NCBI GenBank assembly: GCA_964562575.1 | Contig: CAZLTY010000107.1 | Coordinates: 1 to 14,160, forward strand | Direction: 5' to 3' | DNA: 14,160 nucleotides | DNA from: SG8-4 sp964562575 | GTDB taxonomy: Bacteria > Planctomycetota > Phycisphaerae > Sedimentisphaerales > Anaerobacaceae | Notes under the pieces: generated by a model | The model's database searches: none | The model's input: the letters and a program-made list of their open reading frames with translations, nothing else | What the model was told of the DNA's origin: nothing | In this document: positions 1-5,582 of the stretch, piece by piece | Position numbering within the stretch: the first letter of the stretch is position 1 | Layout of the letters: the number at the start of each line of letters is the position of its first letter | Made by a program: the position numbers and the translations under genes

Positions 1-2
1 CG

Positions 3-854
3 AGTTGCTGCATCCGGTTGAATGACCTTGATCAAGCCATTGCCGATATCGAGAGAGCCGCTGTGATGTCTGGCGAACCGAAGAAGACCGCCAGGTGGCT
101 AACAGAACTGAGTGCTGCCCAAAGAGAAGGCCGGTTGTTCCCGAATATACTGCCCGCCGGGAGCAGCCGCTATGACAGCTCAACGAACACACACATAGTG
201 GTAGGCTCTGGCCTCTATATAAGCGGCATGTTCGATGAGTTCCACTTCGCCTATAAGACATTGCGGGGCAATGGCTCGATAATCGCAAGAATCGATGCCG
301 TTGAGCATGTCCACGACCTGACAAAGGCGGGTATCATGGTCCGCAATACACTGGACCCGGCTTCGGAGAACGTCGCGGTTTTCGTTACACCATTAAAGAA
401 GGTCGCCGTCCAACACCGGACCACCCAATGGGGATCGACGTCCGTCACAATCACGGACGCTAACAGCATGACACTGCCCCACTGGGTGCGGCTCACGCGT
501 AAGGGCAACCAATTCACAACTCAACATTCCAACGACGGTGTACAGTGGGAGGCGATCGTTGACCCCCAGGACCCCAATAAGCCTTCATCTGTCGAGGTAT
601 CGATGAACGAGACGGTTTACATCGGCCTGGCCGTCACCTCACATAACACAACTCGTGCAGCGGAAGCCCGGATATCGAATGTCAAAATCACAGGTTCCGC
701 ATTACCGGATGGACCATTTATCCATTTGGAGGATATCGCTTTCGAAATCCCGCACGACAATGGTGCTGACAATACGATAAAGCAGAACCACTACTTCAAG
801 AAGCAGTCGAAGGTTGCCGTCTCAAACTCGGCGACACCCACCCACACACATTAG
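3..854 (+). CDS. LamG/DUF1349-like domain protein, 3' part (5' end outside window, probably frameshifted)
   Basis: The frame is open to the left edge (residues before the first possible TTG at 18 read SCCIR), so the true start lies outside. The first visible stretch (LNDLDQAIADIERA) looks like the end of a TPR-type helix pair. A concanavalin-like/LamG (DUF1349-type) beta-sandwich follows, from about nucleotide 200 to 690. Family-typical strings are DEFHFAYKTL, TKAGIMVRNTLDPAS, HWVRLTRKGNQFTTQHSNDG and VYIGLAVTSHN. Such domains usually bind carbohydrate or other ligands at the cell surface; in planctomycetes I recall them within large TPR or kinase proteins. After about nucleotide 760 this frame loses sense (KQNHYFKKQSKVAVSNSATPTHTH), while a good TPR tail appears in another frame. 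The ORF end at 854 is therefore probably an artefact of a frameshift or small deletion. The domain call is fairly secure; the whole-protein role is unknown. Confidence 0.6.
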   Translation, partial: SCCIRLNDLDQAIADIERAAVMSGEPKKTARWLTELSAAQREGRLFPNILPAGSSRYDSSTNTHIVVGSGLYISGMFDEFHFAYKTLRGNGSIIARIDAVEHVHDLTKAGIMVRNTLDPASENVAVFVTPLKKVAVQHRTTQWGSTSVTITDANSMTLPHWVRLTRKGNQFTTQHSNDGVQWEAIVDPQDPNKPSSVEVSMNETVYIGLAVTSHNTTRAAEARISNVKITGSALPDGPFIHLEDIAFEIPHDNGADNTIKQNHYFKKQSKVAVSNSATPTHTH

Positions 855-958
855 AATCGTGGAACAACCTAATCGAACTCTACGAAACCTGGGGCAAGCC
901 GGAAAAGGCCGAAAAGTGGCGGGCAAAAGCGCCGCAAACGGAAGCTGGAGAACAGTAG
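770..958 (+). pseudogene. Out-of-frame TPR C-terminal tail of the preceding gene
   Basis: Reading from 770 in the frame two bases on from the upstream ORF gives QYDKAEPLLQEAVEG, then RLKLGDTHPHTLESWNNL and ELYETWGKPEKAEKWRAK, ending in TAG at 956-958. This is a textbook TPR of the kinesin-light-chain type followed by the KPEKAE-WRAK ending that I associate with planctomycete TPR proteins. It has no start codon or ribosome binding site of its own, and a stop (TGA, 767-769) lies directly before it in this frame. The simplest reading is that one base was lost (or two gained) around 760-770, or that a larger deletion fused the LamG-like domain to the last TPR out of frame. A sequencing or assembly error is the main alternative. 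Confidence 0.6.
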
Positions 959-964
959 GCTTGG

Positions 965-990
965 TTCTCGATACTCGCGAGTATCGAGAA
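965..990. repeat. Perfect 26-bp palindrome between convergent genes
   Basis: The arm TTCTCGATACTCG (965-977) is followed directly by its exact reverse complement (978-990), with no spacer. It starts 7 bases after the stop of the TPR tail and ends 12 bases before the end of the convergent membrane-protein gene. It could fold into a long hairpin in transcripts from either side and act as a two-way transcript end, but neither side has a T-tract. The core resembles the hairpin at 3585-3607, which suggests a dispersed palindromic repeat family. Confidence 0.75.
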
Positions 991-1001
991 TCGTGAATCG
1001 A

Positions 1002-1289
1002 TCATTCTTCTCGATGTTCTTCGATGTGGATCTGCACGTTTTCTCTGTAGGGTTCCGACGAATCGATCCTCCGCTCCAGTCTTCTCTGGGCCAGGAAGAT
1101 CTTGAAGGCGGTAATTCCACAGCCGACGCCGGCGATGACGAACACTGCGGCGAAGAGTATCGCGAACAACTCCCGCAGGATGTAGACAAGAAATCCGAAT
1201 CCGATGAGCAACAGCCCTACGATGAAGAGCCCGGCTGCGAAGTTTCTGGAGGCCTGAGAAACTGCGTTTGTGTAAAAGCGAAAACTCAT
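1002..1289 (-). CDS. Small membrane protein with two predicted transmembrane helices
   Basis: A 95-residue protein from the ATG at 1289 (MSFRFYTNAV). A TTG start at 1301 would add MKRE, but the purine run AAAAGAGAG just before this ATG favours the shorter form. After an amphipathic start come two hydrophobic segments, about residues 18-37 (AGLFIVGLLLIGFGFLVYIL) and 41-62 (LFAILFAAVFVIAGVGCGITAF). A basic segment (KIFLAQRRLERR) and an acidic, His-containing tail (ENVQIHIEEHREE) follow. The distribution suggests a hairpin in the cytoplasmic membrane with the charged tail in the cytoplasm. I recall similar small unnamed membrane proteins in planctomycetes, but I cannot assign a function. It stands alone: the gene to its left is convergent, and on its upstream side an intrinsic terminator separates it from groL. 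Confidence 0.7.
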   Translation of the reverse strand: MSFRFYTNAVSQASRNFAAGLFIVGLLLIGFGFLVYILRELFAILFAAVFVIAGVGCGITAFKIFLAQRRLERRIDSSEPYRENVQIHIEEHREE

Positions 1290-1299
1290 CTCTCTTTTC

Positions 1300-1441
1300 A
1301 AATCCTAAACACTAAATCCTAAATTCTAAACAATATCGAAATTCAAAATCCTAATGCCCAAAACAGACCGCGCGGCCAGATGTTTTGGACTTTGGTGATT
1401 GGGATTTTGAATTTGTTTAGGATTTAGATATTAGAATTTAG
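1300..1441. repeat. AT-rich imperfect inverted repeat with GC-rich loop
   Basis: The arms pair around a 15-base GC-rich loop (1366-1380). Segments that match exactly are CCAAAACA (1358-1365) with TGTTTTGG (1381-1388), AAATTCAAAATCC (1339-1351) with 1402-1414, and AAATCCTAAAC (1300-1310) with 1415-1425. Outer parts are runs of AAATCCTAAA/AAATTCTAAA type, a short direct-repeat style. It carries no ORF and lies between the groL terminator and the small membrane-protein gene. It looks like a dispersed non-coding palindromic element or a decayed miniature mobile element; the mobility is inference. Confidence 0.7.
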
Positions 1442-1485
1442 AATTTGCCCAAGATTTCGTTATTTCAACTTGATGGATCTCCCAT

Positions 1486-1521
1486 CAAAAACGAAAAAGC
1501 GGGTCCCGAATGGAACCCGCT
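1486..1521 (-). terminator. Rho-independent terminator of groL
   Basis: On the minus strand, after the groL stop, a stem AGCGGGTTCC / GGGACCCGCT (1521-1512 with 1507-1498; nine pairs and one mismatch) closes a 4-base loop. It is followed at once by the T-rich tract TTTTTCGTTTTTGATGG. This is a standard intrinsic terminator 15 bases past the stop codon and should end the groS-groL transcript. Confidence 0.88.
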
Positions 1522-1535
1522 CTTTACTTAGTCGT

Positions 1536-3164
1536 CTAGTACATTCCGCCGCCACCACCCGGAGGCATGGGAGGAGCTTCCTTCTTTTCAGGAATCTCGC
1601 TGACAATAGCGTCAGTCGTCAGCAGCAGTGAGGCAATCGAAGCGCCGTTCTGCAGTGCGACTCTTTCGACCTTGGTCGGCACAATCACGCCGGCCTTGAT
1701 CATGTCGCCGTATTTTTTGCGAAGTGCATCGTAGCCAAAGTTCCTGTCTTCACTTTCCATGACCTTCTGACACACGATCGAACCGTCGAGACCTGCGTTG
1801 GCAGCGATCTGCTTGATTGGCGCCACCAGCGCTCTTCGGACGATGTCGACGCCGATCTTGGCATCCTTTGTCGCCTTGACCTTATCCAGCGCCGGCAAAG
1901 CTCTGAGCATCGAGACGCCGCCGCCGGGCAGAATTCCCTCAAGGGTGGCTGCTCGACAGGCGTGCAGTGCGTCTTCCACGCGGGCTTTCTTTTCCTTCAT
2001 CTCAGCTTCAGTTGCAGCTCCGACGTTAACCAGAGCCACGCCGCCGGCCAGTTTCGCCAGTCTCTCCTGTAATTTTTCCTTATCGTAATCGCTAGTAGTA
2101 ATCTCGATCTCGTTAGTGATCTGTTGGATCCTGCCGGTGATGGCTTCGGTGCTGCCGCCGCCCTCGACGATGGTCGTGGTGTCTTTGTCGATGGTGATGC
2201 GCTTGGCCCGGCCGAGCTGCTTCAATTCGATATTCTCCAACTGGAGCCCCAAGTCCTCAAAGATTGCGTCGCCGCCGGTCAGGGTGGCGATGTCACTGAG
2301 CAGAGCTTTTCGTCTGTCGCCGAAGCCCGGCGCCTTCACGGCCGCGACCTGCAATATGCCGCGCAGCTTGTTGACCACCAGCGTCGCAAGGGCCTCGCCC
2401 TCGACGTCCTCGGCGATCAGCAGCAGCGGCTTACCCTGCTTGGCGACCTTCTCGAGCAGCGGGACGAGTGACTTCACCGAGCTAATCTTCTTCTCGTGCA
2501 CGAGGATGTAGGGTTTCTCCAATACGACCGACATGCTCTCCAGATTATTGACAAAGTGCGGACTGAGGTAGCCTTTATCGAACTGCATACCCTCGACCAG
2601 ATCGACCACCGTCTCCAGCGCCTGGCCCTCTTCGACGGTGATGACGCCGTCTTTGCCGACCTTTTCCATCGCCTCGGCCAGCTTCTTGCCGATCTCGACG
2701 TCCTGGTTAGCCGAGCAGGTGGCGACCTGTTCGATTTGCTTGGTCGATGCAACCGGAGTGCTCATATCGTGCAGTTCTGCGACGATCTGCTCAACAGCCA
2801 GTTCGATGCCGCGTTTGACCTGCATCGGATTGGCGCCGGCGGTTATGTTCTTGAGACCCTCGTCAAAGATGCTCTCAGCCAGAATAGTCGCGGTCGTCGT
2901 TCCGTCGCCGGCGACGTCCGAGGTCTTGGATGCGACCTCTTTGACCATCTGAGCGCCCATATTTTCATAAGTATCTTCCAGTTCAATCTCTTTGGCGACC
3001 GTTACGCCGTCTTTTGTCACGACGGGCGAGCCGAAGGATTTCTCCAAAACTACGTTTCTGCCGCACGGCCCAAGCGTGATCTTCACCGCTTTGGCGAGTT
3101 GCTTGACGCCCTTCTGGACGGCGGCGCGTGCGTCAGTACCAAAAGCTATTTTTTTAGCTGCCAT
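1536..3164 (-). CDS. groL: Chaperonin GroEL (Cpn60)
   Basis: A 542-residue, full-length 60-kDa chaperonin subunit (E. coli GroEL is 548). It forms the double-ring folding chamber in the cytoplasm and works with GroES in ATP-driven folding. Visible hallmarks are the N-terminal KITLGPCGRNVVLEKSFGSP, the ATP-binding GDGTTTATILAESI near residue 86, and apical-domain strings KAPGFGDRRKALLSDIA. The nucleotide-site region EGILPGGG lies near residue 408, and the C-terminal tail is Gly/Met-rich (PPGGGGGMY). The start is fixed by AGGAGAG 8 bases before ATG. It lies 41 bases after groS, on the same strand, and ends at the intrinsic terminator. No CIRCE (HrcA) element was seen upstream of the pair, so heat-shock control, if present, uses another signal. 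Nothing suggests inactivation. Confidence 0.98.
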   Translation of the reverse strand: MAAKKIAFGTDARAAVQKGVKQLAKAVKITLGPCGRNVVLEKSFGSPVVTKDGVTVAKEIELEDTYENMGAQMVKEVASKTSDVAGDGTTTATILAESIFDEGLKNITAGANPMQVKRGIELAVEQIVAELHDMSTPVASTKQIEQVATCSANQDVEIGKKLAEAMEKVGKDGVITVEEGQALETVVDLVEGMQFDKGYLSPHFVNNLESMSVVLEKPYILVHEKKISSVKSLVPLLEKVAKQGKPLLLIAEDVEGEALATLVVNKLRGILQVAAVKAPGFGDRRKALLSDIATLTGGDAIFEDLGLQLENIELKQLGRAKRITIDKDTTTIVEGGGSTEAITGRIQQITNEIEITTSDYDKEKLQERLAKLAGGVALVNVGAATEAEMKEKKARVEDALHACRAATLEGILPGGGVSMLRALPALDKVKATKDAKIGVDIVRRALVAPIKQIAANAGLDGSIVCQKVMESEDRNFGYDALRKKYGDMIKAGVIVPTKVERVALQNGASIASLLLTTDAIVSEIPEKKEAPPMPPGGGGGMY

Positions 3165-3205
3165 ATCTGCTTCTCTCCTATCTGTGGCTTATCGCTTTTC
3201 TAGTC

Positions 3206-3496
3206 TTACTTCTCAATCACTGCCATGATATCCGACTCACTCATAATCAGATATTCTTTGCCATCGATTTTCACCTCGGTTCCGGCGTAGCTCGTGAAAA
3301 GCACATTGTCACCCTTTTTCACCTGCAATTTTCTCACCGTTCCGTCATCGAGCACTTTGCCCTCGCCAACGCTGACGATTTTGCCTCTTTGCGGCTTTTC
3401 CTTGGCGCTGTCCGGCAGGACAATCCCGCCTGCTGTCTTGGTTTCTGCCTCTAGACGCTGGACGAGCACCTTATCTGCCAATGGTCTGATCTTCAT
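3206..3496 (-). CDS. groS: Co-chaperonin GroES (Cpn10)
   Basis: A 96-residue protein with the full GroES pattern: KIRPLADKVLVQRLEAE at the N-terminus, a mobile loop (TKTAGGIVLPDSAKEKPQ) that docks on GroEL, VGEGKVLDDG, and KKGDNVLFTSYAGTEVK before KEYLIMSESDIMAV. It forms the heptameric lid of the GroEL chamber. AAAGGAG lies about 10 bases before the ATG. It is the first gene of the groS-groL operon. The leader from 3497 to about 3615 holds a hairpin (3585-3607) but no recognisable CIRCE repeat, and I could not pick a convincing promoter there. Confidence 0.98.
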   Translation of the reverse strand: MKIRPLADKVLVQRLEAETKTAGGIVLPDSAKEKPQRGKIVSVGEGKVLDDGTVRKLQVKKGDNVLFTSYAGTEVKIDGKEYLIMSESDIMAVIEK

Positions 3497-3584
3497 CTTG
3501 TTCTTACTCCTTTCAAAAGCCCTTCATTACCTGATTCATTTCTGATTTCAATTTGCACGCCAAAAGACGTTGCATCCACGATCT

Positions 3585-3607
3585 CGGATCTCGATATTCG
3601 AGTTCCG
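3585..3607. repeat. Short hairpin repeat between receiver gene and groS
   Basis: On the minus strand CGGA-A-CTCGA, loop ATA, TCGAG-A-TCCG forms a stem of 4 + 5 pairs broken by one A-A mismatch. It begins 9 bases after the stop of the receiver gene (reading on the minus strand) and about 90 bases before the groS start. It may end the upstream transcript, although there is no T-tract, or it may be one of the dispersed palindromes that share TCTCGATA-TCG with 965-990. Confidence 0.5.
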
Positions 3608-3615
3608 CTGGTTGT

Positions 3616-4050
3616 CTATTTCTGTCTGCCTGATGTCGTCGACTCAAATATGCTGCTGCCGTACTTTTTCACAAATAACCTGTTCAACAGTCCCAGCAGA
3701 ATACGCATATCAACCGGCTTATCAATCACGCTAAAGACATCGAGTCGCAGCGCCTTGCCGAGCAATTCTCTGCCGGAAGTGCTCGAAAGCAGTATGCACG
3801 GCAGCAACGGATAGTCCATTCTGATGATCCTGATGGTAGCCAGCCCGTTCGATTGTTCCGAGTCCATATCCACGATCGTCGTGTGAATCCGCCTCCTGCG
3901 AATGACATTTACGAACTCCGTCGCGTTCTCGGCGACAAGCAAATTCACCCCTCTTGGCCTGAAGATATGGCGCAACGCCTCCGGCCAGGCCCAGTCGGCT
4001 CCACTGGCCAGGACGTTAACTTCCTCGAGTTTTGAGAGGTTCGATACCAT
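3616..4050 (-). CDS. Degenerate response-regulator receiver (REC) domain protein
   Basis: A stand-alone receiver-like protein of 144 residues from the ATG at 4050. AAGGA lies 9 bases before that ATG, while the upstream ATG at 4059 directly abuts the same AAGGA. The fold pattern is visible as alternating segments: VNVLASG, GVNLLVAE, HTTIVDMD, PCILLSSTSG, VFSVIDKP and LLNRLF. Numbered from Met4, the phospho-acceptor equivalent is Asp61 (VDMDSEQSNG, the Gly spaced as in CheY). The Thr/Ser position is in LLSS and the conserved Lys is in IDKP. The N-terminal acidic pair that binds Mg is missing (LASGAD), and Glu replaces the Pro after the Asp. Phosphorylation may therefore be weak or absent. There is no output domain. 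It lies about 120 bases before groS on the same strand, but the spacing and a hairpin argue against simple co-transcription. No partner kinase is adjacent. Confidence 0.75.
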   Translation of the reverse strand: MVSNLSKLEEVNVLASGADWAWPEALRHIFRPRGVNLLVAENATEFVNVIRRRRIHTTIVDMDSEQSNGLATIRIIRMDYPLLPCILLSSTSGRELLGKALRLDVFSVIDKPVDMRILLGLLNRLFVKKYGSSIFESTTSGRQK

Positions 4051-4327
4051 GCCAAACATTCCTTTCCCAGTTCATCACGCAAATGCCGTGCCAAACGCCC
4101 TGCACACCCGCTTGATCTGCATAAACAACTATCCACACATCACTTGCGCCGCATAGACAAATCCGTCCCATCTGCCAAAATCTCAGCCAAAACATCCCCC
4201 CTCTGCCAACCTGACAGACTCCGATTCAGCAGCTCGGCCACGAATGCCGCTGCCTGGATTATCAATAGCAGATGGAAAAGGTGTACCCAGTCGGATGTTC
4301 ACAGGATTTCGAACTTGCGGTGTAGCA
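4051..4327. other. Intergenic region upstream of the receiver gene
   Basis: About 280 bases between two genes on the minus strand. It holds the ribosome binding site of the receiver gene (GGGAAAGGA, ending at about 4060) and presumably its promoter, which I could not define. I see no credible small gene, RNA, or hairpin with a T-tract for the end of the propeller gene. Short ORFs here lack ribosome sites and protein-like composition. Confidence 0.4.
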
Positions 4328-5533
4328 CTAATAGGGCGGGCAGGCGTCTGCCGGTTCGAGGTGGCATTCGAGCCAGTGGGAAGCCATCAGTGCGAAATCG
4401 GCGAAGTCTACCTGGCAATCGTCGTTGACATCACCGGGCAGTCTGGACCGGCAACGGGCGACGTGGGGGCCGTCGAGTACGACGGCGTATATCTGGGAAT
4501 TGCCGTCGCGGCTGTCTTGCCAGACTACGGTGGCTCCGCTTATGGCGGGGTAGGTCTGGTCGCCGGCGTCGTCGGTGATTTGGAATTGCCGGCGGGTTGT
4601 GAGGTTGTAGCCGAATATGTCCCAGTTGCCGGCCCGGTCGTCCTGCCAGACGACTATATGGGCGTCGATGGCGGGGTTTATCTGCGAAGATTCTCCGGTG
4701 GCGACTGCAAACTCGACGGGGTCGTTGGGCTCGGAAAAGCCTGTCTTGAGCGAAGTCGAAAGGTCGGCGGCGTAGATATCCCAATCGCCCGAGAAGTTGT
4801 CCTGCCAGACGATAACCTCACCAGATACGGCGGGATTTGTCTGCTCGTGCTCGATAAGCGAGACACCGAAATCCGCGGGCCTGTTTCTCAACCAGATGTC
4901 GGCGGCAAGGATGTCGGGGTCTCCGAAATACATGTCTTGCCAGACGACTGTATTTCTGTATATGGCCGGGTTCTGCTGGTCCGATTCGAAATTTGCGATT
5001 GGAAACTCAATGGGGTTGCCTAAGTCGGTGATATCGGCACCGTAGATGCCGAAATCTCCTGCCGGACCGTCCTGCCAGACGACGAAACGGCCGTGAATCG
5101 CCGGGTTCTGCTCGTCGTTGTCGATGATCTCGGTCACCGCAAATATCAGGGCTTCATTTGGGTCGCTGATGTCGGCTGATCTGATGTCGAAGTCTCCTGC
5201 GCCGTCGGCGACTATGAAGTCCTGCCATACGATGACGTCTTGATATATAGCCGGGCTGGTCTGATCGCCCGGCTCGTCTATCACGAATAAAAGCGGATCT
5301 TCGGGTCTGTCTATTGCCGCATCGAGCAGAGTCGAAAGGTCTGCGACGTAGATGTCATAGTCCCCGTATTCGGCGACGAACTGTTGCCAGACGATTGTAT
5401 CGCTATCGATGGCGGGCATTTCCTGATCGTCGGTTGTGGGCCAGACGGCGAATTGTCGCCAGGTGTCGCTCGCCCGGGAAAGACAAGGCGTCAGCATAAT
5501 CAGAAGCGCCAATAAGCCCATGATAGATTTCAT
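4328..5533 (-). CDS. Secreted seven-repeat beta-propeller (TolB-like) with dockerin-like C-terminal tail
   Basis: A 401-residue exported protein. Start: ATG at 5533, 7 bases after a perfect GGAGGT; the GTG at 5542 overlaps that site. A signal peptide (KSIMGLLALLIMLTPCLSRA) covers residues 2-22. Seven repeats of the form NPAI-x4-VVWQD-x-GDWDIYAADL follow, with VWQ at about residues 48, 102, 152, 197, 242, 295 and 337. This fits a seven-bladed TolB/WD40-like propeller. The end (368-379) is a 12-residue dockerin EF-hand loop with Asp368, Asn370, Asp372 and Asp379, then FALMASHWLEC. Cys361, 373, 390 and 398 surround it. Only one such loop is present, so it is not a classical two-repeat dockerin; in planctomycetes similar tails recur on many secreted proteins and may sort or anchor them. 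It starts 49 bases after the TPR-protein gene and likely shares its transcript. Ligand unknown. Confidence 0.82.
   Translation of the reverse strand: MKSIMGLLALLIMLTPCLSRASDTWRQFAVWPTTDDQEMPAIDSDTIVWQQFVAEYGDYDIYVADLSTLLDAAIDRPEDPLLFVIDEPGDQTSPAIYQDVIVWQDFIVADGAGDFDIRSADISDPNEALIFAVTEIIDNDEQNPAIHGRFVVWQDGPAGDFGIYGADITDLGNPIEFPIANFESDQQNPAIYRNTVVWQDMYFGDPDILAADIWLRNRPADFGVSLIEHEQTNPAVSGEVIVWQDNFSGDWDIYAADLSTSLKTGFSEPNDPVEFAVATGESSQINPAIDAHIVVWQDDRAGNWDIFGYNLTTRRQFQITDDAGDQTYPAISGATVVWQDSRDGNSQIYAVVLDGPHVARCRSRLPGDVNDDCQVDFADFALMASHWLECHLEPADACPPY
4739..4763 (-). repeat. Repeat-element core inside a propeller blade
   Basis: On the minus strand the bases CCTTTCGACTTCGCTCAAGA and the following CAGGC match the core of a short palindromic repeat that I recall as common in environmental bacterial genomes. 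They also match part of the copy at 8053-8105 (CTTCGGCTTCGCTCA). Here it is read in frame as LSTSLKTGF within the region before blade six, where the first blade has LSTLLDAAIDR. It may be a genuine insertion, or convergence from the blade's own LST codons. Confidence 0.4.
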
Positions 5534-5545
5534 CGTTGGCACCTC

Positions 5546-5557
5546 CGTTAGCTAACG
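5546..5557. repeat. 12-bp palindrome beside the propeller gene ribosome site
   Basis: CGTTAGCTAACG is a perfect 12-base palindrome that abuts the GGAGGT ribosome binding site of the propeller gene, in the 49-base gap after the TPR-protein gene. In mRNA it could fold only as a tight hairpin, or it could be a protein site in DNA. No partner copy was seen elsewhere in the window. Its role is unproven. Confidence 0.35.
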
Positions 5558-5582
5558 CACATCGTCAATCAGCGGCGAGTCC

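Noticed and set aside
814..1322. Small plus-strand ORFs with the peptide LDTREYRES
   Set aside because: They are translations of the palindrome at 965-990 and of sequence antisense to the membrane protein gene.
2496..3203. Long plus-strand open frames opposite groL
   Set aside because: Antisense shadows of a highly conserved chaperonin gene.
3616..4327. Two-component pair formed by the receiver protein and the histidine kinase
   Set aside because: They lie about 9 kb apart, in separate units, and the receiver is degenerate; no evidence links them.
4244..5023. A 259-codon plus-strand open frame with DDYMGVDGGVYL-like repeats
   Set aside because: Antisense to the propeller repeats; the repetition is inherited from the blades.
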